A stretch of 64,000 nucleotides of DNA from DASPSM01 sp036008465. Its GTDB lineage: Bacteria; Planctomycetota; Planctomycetia; Planctomycetales; Planctomycetaceae. Positions 30,939-39,531 of the stretch are shown one piece after another. The translations under genes and the position numbers were made by a program. The DNA is taken from NCBI GenBank assembly GCA_036008465.1, contig DASYNP010000044.1, forward strand, positions 1 through 64,000, written 5' to 3'. Under the pieces are notes generated by a model that worked only from the letters and a program-made list of their open reading frames with translations, had not been told where the DNA came from and ran no database searches. Position 1 is the first letter of the stretch. The number at the start of each line of letters is the position of its first letter.

Positions 30939-32003
30939 GTGAAAGTGCTCATCCTGCTGTCGGTTTGTCTGTTGGCTTGCGGCTGCCGCCCCGCTACCAG
31001 CCCTTCACGTGACGCAGCGGAGGCTGAGGCAGACGTCCCCGAGGACGAAGCTCGCCCTAAGGCCGCGCCTGTGTCGAATAACCGGGCCGAGTTCAGCAGA
31101 ATTAGCCAGTCGGTTCATAGTCGGAGCGCGAAACTCGGCTACGAGAAGTTGTCGCGGCCGGAGCAAGTGTTTCTCACCGTTCGTGATTTCGAGTTTGTGG
31201 TCAATAACGGCGGTTTTGGCCGGTTTTATTCCGGCCCAGCAGGGGATCGCGCCTCGGAAACCGTGCGAGCGCTCGAAACGATTGGAGCCAAGCGGACTGC
31301 GGAGTTGGTCAAGACGACAAACGGTTTGTTCGGCGCCAATGGCCCGTCGCCGGATCGCGCGAAGCGACAAACTCAGCTCGTCCGGCTCCCTGGTTCAAAA
31401 GTTGACGAGCTGAACGACGCCGACAAGCAGTTCTCGGAGCAAGAGGAAAACCTCGACGAATTGTTGATGGCGTTTGTGGCCAAGAACCGTAAAGCCTTCG
31501 AATCCGGGTCTGTCTCGCACTCTGCTGCGGCTAGTGAAAACGCGGCCCACAATGAGCTGCCCATGACAAAGGGGCAGGTTGATTTGATCAAGATCAGTGA
31601 ATCGGTTTGGGATCGGGAATCAAAGCTCGGCTACGAAAAGCTGTCGCAGCCAGAGAGAGTGTTTCTCTGTGTTTGGGACTTGGAAGCCGAGGTCAACAAC
31701 GGCGGTTTTGACCAGTATTACTTCAACAGTGCAGGGGATCACGCCCTCGACACCGTGCGAGCACTCGAAACGATCGGCGCCAAACGGACGGCTGAGTTGG
31801 TCAGGACGATGAACAACCTGTTTGGTCCCGCTGGTCCTTCGCCCGTTCGTTTTAAGAGACAAGACCAGCTGAGCAGTCTTCGTGATTCGGTGGCCAACAA
31901 GATGCACGACGCCGATAAGCGGTTCTACAAGTACGACGACAACCTCGAGCAATTATTGACGGCGTTTGTGTCCAAGGATCGGGAAGCCTTCCGGGCGAAG
32001 TGA
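30939..32003 (+). CDS. Lipoprotein with two DMP19/DUF4375 domains
   Basis: 354 aa. The N-terminus MKVLILLSVCLLACGC is a lipoprotein signal with Cys14. Two copies of a DMP19-like domain follow (about 47-190 and 213-354). Each has SxxGYEKLSxPExVFLxVxDxE, VNNGGFxxxY, GD and AxxTVRALETIGAKRTAELV, and closes with a DADK..F...NL..LL.AFV segment. The copies are close at DNA level too (for example GCTCGAAACGAT and GAGCTGTC-type stretches), so the duplication is fairly recent. Function unknown; DMP19 is known as a DNA-mimic protein, but a lipoprotein form would sit outside the cytoplasm. GTG start after AGGGAG. Confidence 0.8.
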   Translation: MKVLILLSVCLLACGCRPATSPSRDAAEAEADVPEDEARPKAAPVSNNRAEFSRISQSVHSRSAKLGYEKLSRPEQVFLTVRDFEFVVNNGGFGRFYSGPAGDRASETVRALETIGAKRTAELVKTTNGLFGANGPSPDRAKRQTQLVRLPGSKVDELNDADKQFSEQEENLDELLMAFVAKNRKAFESGSVSHSAAASENAAHNELPMTKGQVDLIKISESVWDRESKLGYEKLSQPERVFLCVWDLEAEVNNGGFDQYYFNSAGDHALDTVRALETIGAKRTAELVRTMNNLFGPAGPSPVRFKRQDQLSSLRDSVANKMHDADKRFYKYDDNLEQLLTAFVSKDREAFRAK

Positions 32004-32071
32004 AGCCGTGGGCGGCATCGCGATCGCGACGGGTCGGGATCCACGGGGTGCGCCGGAGGATGGCCGCCGAT

Positions 32072-33406
32072 TCACTTCCCGAGCTTGTGCTTGGCCAGCT
32101 GCAGATTGCGCACAGTCAGCCCGGCCTTGGATGCGGTCCGCACCGTAATCGATGCCGGCAAATCGTAGCGCCCGACGCGAGTCCAACGGTTAGAGATCGA
32201 TTCCGTTCGATCCAGCTCGCCGTTGTCCGCATTCCAGTACTGCACGGTGAATGACTGCGGCAACTGTTTCCCTTCCGCGTTGCGCACATCGTCGAGCACA
32301 GTGATCGTCATATTCCGCTTGCCGAGGGTGCGGTTAACGACCGTGATTCGATCGTCCAGCACGCGGTAGCTCGAGGCGAATTGTCCGCCGTCGAAGATCA
32401 AGAGTCGGCCGAGTGGATGCGACGTGTCGTTGTCGGCAAATCGCAGCACCGGCGGACTTCCCTCGTGTTTTGGCGCCGCCATGCGGTGAGTCACGATCGA
32501 CTGGAGCTGCTCCTCGACCCAGGGTTTTACGACGTTATCGTCCAGCTCGAGCGACACGTCACCTGTTGCGGCGACGTTTGTTTTGCCCGAAAAGATTCGG
32601 CCGTCGAGGCTACCGGAGACTTCGGCCGAAAATCCGGGGAACTGTTCCCACGAGGCCCGCGCCGCAAGGGCCCGCTCGAAAATCGCGACTGCCTCGGGAT
32701 CGGCACCGGTTCGTGTCAGCGGCCAGCGGAAGCCGATCGTCGCGAACTCGCGGATCTCGGAATACGCAGTCCCTTTCCACTCACCCGGAGCCTTCAAGAC
32801 CGACTTCGCATAGACGCAGTAGAACCCGGGCGACGGTGGCTTCCAGACGGCCTTGCCCGCAGCGTCGGCTTTCACCTCTTCGTTGACCAGGTCGTCGTCG
32901 ACGGTCGTGAATGCCGTATTGGGCACCGGCTTGCCGTCGCGAAGCAGCGAGAGGGTGACATGATCACCCGCAAAAGTCGCGTCGATTTCCAGCGGTGTGC
33001 CCGCGCGTGGACGCAATGCAGCGACCGCGGTCGCATCTCCGGCGACAGCCTTGGGATAGTACCGCAACAGAAACGGCACTTCGCGTTTGAGCACGCCGTA
33101 TTCGAGGAAGCCCGTGACGCTGACGGGACCGGAAGACGGCAGCGAGGCGCGCAGGCGATCGGCGCCCTGTCGAACCGTCAGTGGCTGAAACTTCCCGGGG
33201 GCGGATTGAACCGTGAGCGTCGCGCCCGCCACTTTGCCGATGAACCGCGGATCGCCAGCGTCGGCCTTCTCGCTGAAAAAGACCTCAACCGTGCGTCCCG
33301 CCTCGGCCGGCTCGTTGATGCGAATGAACAAGAAATGCGCCCGGGCCGGGGTGCAGGGCGCAAAGAGTGCCGCCAGCACGAGAGCCGTGAGGTGTCGTCG
33401 CAGCAT
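32072..33406 (-). CDS. Secreted DUF4198/DUF3386-like protein
   Basis: 444 aa with a signal peptide (HLTALVLAALFAPCTPARA) and AHFLFIRINEP at the mature start, the hallmark of DUF4198-type proteins (AH at the N-terminus, linked in some members to metal or nickel uptake). The middle SPGFYCVYAKSV fits this domain. The C-terminal half (from about ATGDVSLELDDNVVKPWVEEQLQSIV) resembles DUF3386. No catalytic motif can be named. The ATG lies after GGGGAGACACTTC. Confidence 0.8.
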   Translation of the reverse strand: MLRRHLTALVLAALFAPCTPARAHFLFIRINEPAEAGRTVEVFFSEKADAGDPRFIGKVAGATLTVQSAPGKFQPLTVRQGADRLRASLPSSGPVSVTGFLEYGVLKREVPFLLRYYPKAVAGDATAVAALRPRAGTPLEIDATFAGDHVTLSLLRDGKPVPNTAFTTVDDDLVNEEVKADAAGKAVWKPPSPGFYCVYAKSVLKAPGEWKGTAYSEIREFATIGFRWPLTRTGADPEAVAIFERALAARASWEQFPGFSAEVSGSLDGRIFSGKTNVAATGDVSLELDDNVVKPWVEEQLQSIVTHRMAAPKHEGSPPVLRFADNDTSHPLGRLLIFDGGQFASSYRVLDDRITVVNRTLGKRNMTITVLDDVRNAEGKQLPQSFTVQYWNADNGELDRTESISNRWTRVGRYDLPASITVRTASKAGLTVRNLQLAKHKLGK

Positions 33407-33442
33407 GAAGTGTCTCCCCGATCGGCCGAGCCGGTCGAAAAT

Positions 33443-33973
33443 TCAGCGCTGATTCTCGAGATCCGGATTGGAGGCCTTGAGGCTCTCGTAGGTTTGCTGA
33501 TCGATCAGGTTGATCAACAGCCAGCGATGGCCCCATTGCTGCAAAATGAATCCGGAAAACTTGTCATCCGCTTCCTGGACCGCCTGCGCCATATTATCAA
33601 CGATCTTCGGGTCCTGGGGGAGTTCGATCAACACACCGTAAGACGAGTTGGCTTTTTCTGGTGAGAGCATGGCCCACTGCTCGGTGGGAGCCAGTGCTTT
33701 TAGGCGCTTCAAAAGCGGGAGCACGACCTCCTGGTCGACGTGCGTCGTTCCGTCGAGATCAAAGAACTGCCCATGCTGTTCAAGAAAGGGGATCGCTTCG
33801 CGCTTCTCGTCCTTCTCGAGCATGTCAGTCTGCACATGGCGGTCTGCGAATTCCTGGACGTCGTTCTGACAACCGGCGATACAGCAGGTGAAACACGTCG
33901 CGAGGCAGACCCTCACGCACGTGCTCCAGGAAGGCCGAACGATCGGTCGCTTGCTCTTATGGTGCTTCCGCAT
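33443..33973 (-). CDS. Small lipoprotein of unknown function
   Basis: 176 aa from ATG 33973. A hydrophobic, unusually Cys-rich signal (CVRVCLATCFTCCIAGC) ends in a lipobox-like IAGC (C35). The mature part has no recognised domain; features include FLEQHGQFFDLDGTTHVD and FSGFILQQWGHRWLLINLIDQQ. The start overlaps the end of the DUF1559 gene by 17 bases, which implies translational coupling to it. Confidence 0.7.
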   Translation of the reverse strand: MRKHHKSKRPIVRPSWSTCVRVCLATCFTCCIAGCQNDVQEFADRHVQTDMLEKDEKREAIPFLEQHGQFFDLDGTTHVDQEVVLPLLKRLKALAPTEQWAMLSPEKANSSYGVLIELPQDPKIVDNMAQAVQEADDKFSGFILQQWGHRWLLINLIDQQTYESLKASNPDLENQR

Positions 33974-34805
33974 TGACGCTTTCACCTCCAGATGCCGTGC
34001 CCAGGGCCGTAAAAACAGCCGAATCGATGCTCTCGGCGAGGTAGACCACCGATCCGTCGGCGAGCGCGAAGTTGGCACCGTTTGGATGACGACTGCCGAA
34101 GCAGGAGGGGTTCGTCAGGGACGAATTGATCGGATGATCGGGGCTGGGCGAGAGGTAGGGGACTGACCGCAAGTCATATTCGTCGGTGAAAGCCACCTGT
34201 CCGCACCAGGCCGAGGTGAATGGCAAGAGCGAGTCGCCGCCAGGTTGGACGACCCGCTCACCCAGCATCAGCGTGGCCGACGTGCCGTCGGTGATCTCGG
34301 CGATCCGAGTTCGAGACATGGCGCTCAACACTCCTTCCGAGCCGCAGTAGTTCCCCGAGGCCAGCCGGTACGCAGGAGCACTGGCCGGCGTGCAGGCGAC
34401 GCTCTCGGGAACGGTCTCGGAAGGGCAGCGGAACAGCGGGATCGGCAGCGCGATCAGGGAAAGGTTGGGGCCCTCGCCCGTTTTTGAACCGAAGTTGATC
34501 TGCCGATAAAGGGCCGGCAACTCGACGTAGGGCAAAACCATTGCCCCCCAGCCCCATCCCGACTGCATCGGGAACGAGGGCCCCATCACAAAACTGCCCG
34601 GGGGGAAGCAGTGATTGACCTCGTGGTAAAGGTGGAGTCCTTGGCCCAATTGGCGGAGTTGGCTTCGACAGGCCGTGCGTCGCGCGGTCTCACGCGAAGA
34701 CTGTACGGCGGGAAGCAGCAACGCAATCAGTATTCCAAGAACCGTAATCGAGACGAGCAATTCGAGCAGGGTGAAACCCGCCCTCTGGGCGGCCCGGACA
34801 GACAT
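33957..34805 (-). CDS. DUF1559 prepilin-type protein
   Basis: 282 aa with a type IV prepilin N-terminus (RAGFTLLELLVSITVLGILIALLLPAVQ), cleaved before Phe by prepilin peptidase, then the DUF1559 body that is greatly expanded in planctomycetes (CRSQLRQLGQGLHLYHEVNHCFPPG, FALADGSVVYLAESID). Probably exported pseudopilin; role unknown. ATG 34805 has a very strong GGAGGG site, so the upstream extension in the same frame is not used. Overlaps the small lipoprotein gene downstream. Confidence 0.9.
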   Translation of the reverse strand: MSVRAAQRAGFTLLELLVSITVLGILIALLLPAVQSSRETARRTACRSQLRQLGQGLHLYHEVNHCFPPGSFVMGPSFPMQSGWGWGAMVLPYVELPALYRQINFGSKTGEGPNLSLIALPIPLFRCPSETVPESVACTPASAPAYRLASGNYCGSEGVLSAMSRTRIAEITDGTSATLMLGERVVQPGGDSLLPFTSAWCGQVAFTDEYDLRSVPYLSPSPDHPINSSLTNPSCFGSRHPNGANFALADGSVVYLAESIDSAVFTALGTASGGESVNAEAP

Positions 34806-35081
34806 CGGTGGCCCTCCAATGAGTCTGACGCGCGACGATTGCCGGAAGCGGTCGGAGACGACGCCAGAAGCGTCGAGCGAGTCAAAGCCGCGGCTCACTC
34901 ACATACCCACAGCGTGAAATCCACACTCGACGCCGGACCCGCCGCGAGCGAAGCAGCGATTGAGCTCTTCCGTTCGCGTCGGGCCAGCGCCTCATGTGGC
35001 GTCACGGACGGCGTAACCTTTGAACTGTGCCTCAAAGATGGAGTGGTTATGGGCCGCGACGAAGAATCACGACGGCGAGGT

Positions 35082-35459
35082 CTAGGCCGCCGAAGGTTGA
35101 TAACAGCCGCTTGCCGTATAGCGGCACGAGCCGCACGGATCGCAGTTGTAGACGCTCGTCTGGCAGCAATAGCAAGGATCCTGCCAGAAGCAGACGTCTT
35201 TGTAGCACTGAGATTTGCGGCAGCAATTGTGGATCGTGCTGCGACAAGTCGCGGTAAACGTGCACTTCTTGGTGTTGATCACGCAACACAACGTGCACGA
35301 CTTACCGCCGATCGTGGTCAGGCAGCCGCTGCGATCGATTCCCTGGCAATAGCAACGGCAGTTCTTGGAGCCTTGCGCCCAGGCCGGCGGCACCCAAACG
35401 GCGGTGCATGCCACGGCCAAGAGGGCCGTCCGGAGGTACTGCCAACGTCGATTTCTCAT
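35082..35459 (-). CDS. Secreted, very cysteine-rich small protein
   Basis: 125 aa with a Sec signal (YLRTALLAVACTAVWVPPAWAQ) and a mature part of about 97 residues containing 20 cysteines, in clusters such as CRCYCQG, CTLCCV, CCRKSQC, CYCCQ and CDPCGSC. No known family is recognised; the pattern suggests many disulfides or metal binding in the periplasm or on the surface. AGGAG lies 9 bases before the ATG. A second Cys-rich secreted protein begins divergently at 36005. Confidence 0.75.
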   Translation of the reverse strand: MRNRRWQYLRTALLAVACTAVWVPPAWAQGSKNCRCYCQGIDRSGCLTTIGGKSCTLCCVINTKKCTFTATCRSTIHNCCRKSQCYKDVCFWQDPCYCCQTSVYNCDPCGSCRYTASGCYQPSAA

Positions 35460-36004
35460 GACTTCGTTCTCCTGTGAAGCACTTCCTCAGCATCCGTGCG
35501 CCCGATAGAAAGGCCCGCTACATCCTCACGAGCCGAACAGCTTGGAGGACTGACAAATTACAGATTTTTAATTAATATGCTGTCAATCTTGTAATGTTCT
35601 GGAGCGGTCGACGCAATCGTCAAACCCTCGCAAAGCGAGATTTTGTGACAAAAAAGCCTTAATCACTCGAGCGACACGGAATGACGGCCGGAGCGCAACA
35701 ACCGACGAAAACGGCTCAGGACCGCACCGTCAATTCAGTGAGATCGGCGGATGCGGACGCCCATTTCGCAATCGCTGCCAGGTGGGCAGGTCCGCCGGTC
35801 GGTTCGGTCGGCGGGGGCTCTTTGAGGCTGGTCGCTTTCGACCAGGGCGAGTTGGTCCTATTGATCCCAATTGTTTCGGATCTGTAATCCGAGTATCGTC
35901 GGACCGTCTTCGAGACTCTTCGCGATCGTGTCGTCAGCCTTCGGTCGTGAAAAGTCTGTCTTCGCCGTTCTAATGTCCCAAGTTTTGCCGAGGAGGGCCT
36001 TTCG
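35460..36004. promoter_or_regulatory. Divergent intergenic region with AT-rich imperfect palindrome
   Basis: 545 bp between two divergent Cys-rich secreted protein genes. An AT-rich island at 35545-35600 contains an imperfect inverted repeat, ATTACAGATT (35557-35566) and AATCTTGTAAT (35585-35595), spaced around TTTAATTAATATGC. This is a candidate operator or promoter. A short frame at 35681-35887 was not accepted as a gene. Confidence 0.4.
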
Positions 36005-36427
36005 ATGGTTCGTCGCTTTACCCAGTCGATGTTCAGCACCCGTTCGAGAAACCCGCGGCGCTCGCGATGTGGTTGGCAACCAGTTGCCGCTCTGGAATCG
36101 CTCGAGGATCGCGCGCTCTTGTCGGCAAGCTGCGTGACGTCGTGCGCAGCCACGTGTGCGCCGACGCGGTGCACGCCGAGCCCGTGTTCCCCGACGGTGG
36201 CACTGTGCAAGACCGGCGCAATCTGCTTCTCGATCGAAAAATTGCTCTGTGCGATCCAGAAGTTCGAGCAGAGCCTCTGCCAAAGCTCGCGGGGTAACTG
36301 CCAGACCGCTCCGACGTGCGACGGCGGGGGGAAAACTTGTAACAGCGAGTCGTGCAACCCGTGCCATGTGAGCACCGGCGAGTGCTCGACGCGACCGACG
36401 TGTGGCACTTCCGGCGCTGCGGCTTGA
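36005..36427 (+). CDS. Cys-rich secreted protein with planctomycete LESLEDRALLSA motif
   Basis: 140 aa. After a basic N-terminus (RRFTQSMFSTRSRNPRRSR) comes LESLEDRALLSA, a motif seen at the N-terminus of many exported planctomycete proteins. The remaining about 95 residues have 16 cysteines (CVTSC, CAPTRCTPSPC, CNSESCNPC and others) but no hydrophobic Sec signal of normal type. GAGGAGGG lies 7 bases upstream of the ATG. Size, cysteine content and position pair it with the gene at 35082-35459, though the sequences do not align clearly. Confidence 0.7.
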   Translation: MVRRFTQSMFSTRSRNPRRSRCGWQPVAALESLEDRALLSASCVTSCAATCAPTRCTPSPCSPTVALCKTGAICFSIEKLLCAIQKFEQSLCQSSRGNCQTAPTCDGGGKTCNSESCNPCHVSTGECSTRPTCGTSGAAA

Positions 36428-36527
36428 AAGCGTCGATGCGAAAGGACCCTGCTACCATGTAGGTCCGGGAGAGTTCAGTCGTCTGGATTGGACTCTTCCG
36501 TTTCGACCAGGTGACCACCAGCCGTCG

Positions 36528-37448
36528 TCATGCTTTTTCTGGCGTCTTGAGGTGGAATTCCCGGACCGAAAAGAGAATTGCCGCGATCAGGGCGCTGGCT
36601 GCGCTGGCCACCAGAAGCACGATCAGACACGACCGGACCTGCGGATGCGCGAGAAGCCCGGGATCGGCCTGGACGTCGAATTGCCAGGCCTCGGCTGCAA
36701 GATCGGTCGTGCGGGATGGGTTGTTCGGCAGCGGGGCCAGGAACTGCATGCTGCGGTAGGCAATCAGGCGCGTGTAGTAGATGACGGTCGCAAGTCGGAT
36801 GCTGAAGGGTAGGTTTGCGATCGCGCCTTCAAACAGGGCCGCGTACAGAATCCCCACGACCAGCGCTCGCTTTGTCAGCAAGCTGATCAAACCGAACAGG
36901 CAACAGTAGGCAACGACAGCCAAGGAGTGAATCCCGGCCGCCTGCAACGCTCGAGACGCGGCGTCTTTGAAGCTCGTCTCGCTCCCCACATAGACGGCCG
37001 CATAGGTCAGAAACGTCAGTGCCGCGACGAGAATCACGGTCGTCGTCAACGTGGCGAACAGCTTCATGCCGTAAAGGGCCCACTTCGGAATCGGCCGAAT
37101 GAGCAGATAGGTCATCGTCTGCTCTTCCTGCTCGTCTCGCACGATTCCCGAGGCGTAAATGAGCGCCACTAAGGGAAGGATCGCCTGCGGAATGAACATA
37201 AAGGCGAAGATGAACTCGAGCATGATGGAAGGCACGTCGGGCGCCGTCGCCCGCACGAGGATGACCAGCCCGGCGCACAACGCGCACATGCCAGCGATCA
37301 CCATCCAGCGCTTGCCGTGCAGATGCTGCCGCAGCGTTAAAGCGTAGGCCGTCCACAGCGAAACAAGTCGGGACGTGCCCAACGGACCGCGATCGGGCAC
37401 GATGTCAAACGATTGAGGAGGCGAATCCACGACCGCTGCCGGTTTCAT
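36528..37448 (-). CDS. ABC-2 type transporter permease, module 2
   Basis: 306 aa. Six hydrophobic segments, with GIVRDEQEEQTMTYLLIRPIPKWALYGMKL after the second, the usual ABC-2/NosY-like cytoplasmic loop. Starts within the last four bases of the ATPase gene (ATGA overlap), so the two form one module. It is the last gene of the minus-strand operon beginning with the O-methyltransferase or further upstream. Cargo unknown. Confidence 0.88.
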   Translation of the reverse strand: MKPAAVVDSPPQSFDIVPDRGPLGTSRLVSLWTAYALTLRQHLHGKRWMVIAGMCALCAGLVILVRATAPDVPSIMLEFIFAFMFIPQAILPLVALIYASGIVRDEQEEQTMTYLLIRPIPKWALYGMKLFATLTTTVILVAALTFLTYAAVYVGSETSFKDAASRALQAAGIHSLAVVAYCCLFGLISLLTKRALVVGILYAALFEGAIANLPFSIRLATVIYYTRLIAYRSMQFLAPLPNNPSRTTDLAAEAWQFDVQADPGLLAHPQVRSCLIVLLVASAASALIAAILFSVREFHLKTPEKA

Positions 37449-38389
37449 TTATTCACCAGGTACTTGAAGACGCTCTCGAGGGAGTCGTCGTCGGAATAGA
37501 CCTCCTTGATGGCCATCCCGTCTTCCAGCGAAAGTGTCGGCAAGCGGCTGTAAAACGCGTCGGGCTTGTGCGTTTCGACCATCAATCCCTTTTCCCGCGC
37601 CAGCACGCGCACGCCTTCGACGTCGTCCCACTCGAGAATGCGTCCCGCCAATCTGCGGTACTCGTCGCAGATCAGCACGATGTGGTGCGGATGCTTGTCG
37701 ATCAGATCGCGAATGTCGCGAACGTTGCCCTCGGCCACGAGCCGGCCATGATTGAGCAGAATGATGTTGGGCGTCAGCGACTGCACTTCGTGCAACACGT
37801 GGCTCGAGACCAGCACGCTTTTCCCTTCGTTCCCCAACCGTTGGATGATGGTCATCAGGTCGTGCCGGGCGACCGGATCGGTCCCAGTGAGCGGCTCGTC
37901 GAGGAACAGGACCCGCGGGTCATGCACAAAGGCCTGCGCCAGTTTCGTACGCTGCCGCATCCCTTTGGAATAACCGCGAACGGCACGGCCCTGGTGCTGC
38001 GTCATGCCGACAGACTCGATGGTCCTTTCGGTGGCATCGCGGGCCGCGGAACGGCTCAATCCGGCAAGCCGGGCGGACGTATAGACGAAGTCCCAGCCGG
38101 TCATCCATTCGTAAAACGCGTCCTGCTCCGGGCACAGGCCGATCTGCCGATTGATCGACGAGTTGTTCCAGACCGACTGTCCCAGGACGCGAACCCTCCC
38201 TTGACTGGGGTAGAGTTGGCCGGTCGCCAGTTGCAAGAAAGTCGACTTGCCGGCGCCGTTGGGACCGAGCAGTCCGGTGACTCCGGCTGGAACCCGCAGG
38301 GTCAGCTTGTTGATCCCAATGACGTTGCCGTACCACTTGGAGACTTCGTGGAAATCAACGATCGGCCTGGTGTCGGGGATCCGTGTCAT
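37445..38389 (-). CDS. ABC transporter ATP-binding protein, module 2
   Basis: 314 aa. Walker A LLGPNGAGKST, signature YSKGMRQRTKLAQAF, Walker B VLFLDEPLTGTDP and switch His in VSSHVLHEV are intact. YSKGM instead of LSGGQ is usual in the ABC-2/CcmA group. ATG 38389 overlaps the stop of the preceding permease by four bases. Partner of the permease at 36528-37448. Confidence 0.92.
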   Translation of the reverse strand: MTRIPDTRPIVDFHEVSKWYGNVIGINKLTLRVPAGVTGLLGPNGAGKSTFLQLATGQLYPSQGRVRVLGQSVWNNSSINRQIGLCPEQDAFYEWMTGWDFVYTSARLAGLSRSAARDATERTIESVGMTQHQGRAVRGYSKGMRQRTKLAQAFVHDPRVLFLDEPLTGTDPVARHDLMTIIQRLGNEGKSVLVSSHVLHEVQSLTPNIILLNHGRLVAEGNVRDIRDLIDKHPHHIVLICDEYRRLAGRILEWDDVEGVRVLAREKGLMVETHKPDAFYSRLPTLSLEDGMAIKEVYSDDDSLESVFKYLVNK

Positions 38390-39531
38390 CTGAGGCGATC
38401 CAGCGAGCGGACGGAAAGGCTCAGGATGCATGCCGAAAGCCCAAAGAGTCCGGCTAGCACCCCGGCTGACCAATACCAGGGATACCGCGGCCCGCTCCAC
38501 TGCGCGACAAACCGTTTTCGCATCGGAGAAGGCTGCACCTCGCTTAACTTCTCCCAGCAGGCGTCGGTCCCCAGGAGCTGTCGGCCGATTCGCGACAGGT
38601 TGGCCGTGTACGAGACAAGCGGCCTCCAGTCGCTCTTGCTCGCTTCCAATTGCTGCGTTTCAAATTCGGCCATCTGCGCTTCTTGCTCGGCCCGCAATGC
38701 ATCCATCCGCCGCCGGCGCTCTTCGCGGCTCAGGCCTGCCTGCGTCTGTTGCGCAAGGTGAACCTGGCGAAAATGGGCATTGCGACGTTGCACTTGCTGG
38801 GTCGTCTCCAAGACGCCCGACACAATGTTGCTCACAATCCAGATGCTCAGCCAGAAGAGCGCGACGTAGCGAGAGTTTCGCGACAACGAGGACAAAGCGA
38901 GGATCAGCATCCCCGCGGACAAGATGATCACCACTCCGTACGCGACGCTGGCCAACAGCAGCCGGTAAGTGTCCGTCACGATGGAGAAATCCAGGCTGAA
39001 CATCAGGCCGAGTGCGTACGTGAGCAGGCAGGGGACGATGATCGACAGCCCCAGAAACGCGGCGATCACTCCGAGCTTGCCGGCGAGATAATCGATGCGG
39101 CGCAGTGGCCGGGATAAATACAAAGGCAGCGCGTTGAAGCGAAGGTCTTGGCTGATGAGGTTGGGCCCGACCAGCACAATCAAAATCATCGACAGGGTCA
39201 GCTCGACGGAGAGAAAGAAGTTGTAACACAGGGTCCAAATCTCGAGGCGGTAATGCCGCGGATCGTCCACGACACCCGGACTGAGAATCTGAGCACTGAC
39301 GAGAAATTGAACGATCGTCGTTACAAGGTCCGACTTGCGCTCCGCGAGTCCCCAGAGGCACAATGCCGTAGCCAGACAGACGGCGGGCAACAGGGAAACG
39401 AGGAGCACGGCCCGGAACACGCGGCCCTGCATGCCGATCCGCACGCCATGACGCGTGACCGCCAGCCAGCGCCACGCATGGCCCGATAGATGCCCCTTCC
39501 AATGCTGATAGCCTTGATCGAAGATCGGCAT
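38386..39531 (-). CDS. ABC-2 type transporter permease, module 1
   Basis: 381 aa from MPIFDQGYQHW. Several hydrophobic helices, with LISQDLRFNALPLYLSRPLRRIDYLAGKL as the characteristic loop. A long charged stretch (REERRRRMDALRAEQEAQMAEFETQQLEASKSD) between the fifth and last helices is probably a coiled coil in the cytoplasm or periplasm and is not usual for ABC-2 permeases. The start shares one base with the stop of the upstream ATPase (TGATG). Confidence 0.88.
   Translation of the reverse strand: MPIFDQGYQHWKGHLSGHAWRWLAVTRHGVRIGMQGRVFRAVLLVSLLPAVCLATALCLWGLAERKSDLVTTIVQFLVSAQILSPGVVDDPRHYRLEIWTLCYNFFLSVELTLSMILIVLVGPNLISQDLRFNALPLYLSRPLRRIDYLAGKLGVIAAFLGLSIIVPCLLTYALGLMFSLDFSIVTDTYRLLLASVAYGVVIILSAGMLILALSSLSRNSRYVALFWLSIWIVSNIVSGVLETTQQVQRRNAHFRQVHLAQQTQAGLSREERRRRMDALRAEQEAQMAEFETQQLEASKSDWRPLVSYTANLSRIGRQLLGTDACWEKLSEVQPSPMRKRFVAQWSGPRYPWYWSAGVLAGLFGLSACILSLSVRSLDRLR

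Noticed and set aside
35681..35887. Short plus-strand frame in the Cys-rich intergenic region
   Set aside because: No ribosome binding site or domain and it ends before the real gene at 36005.
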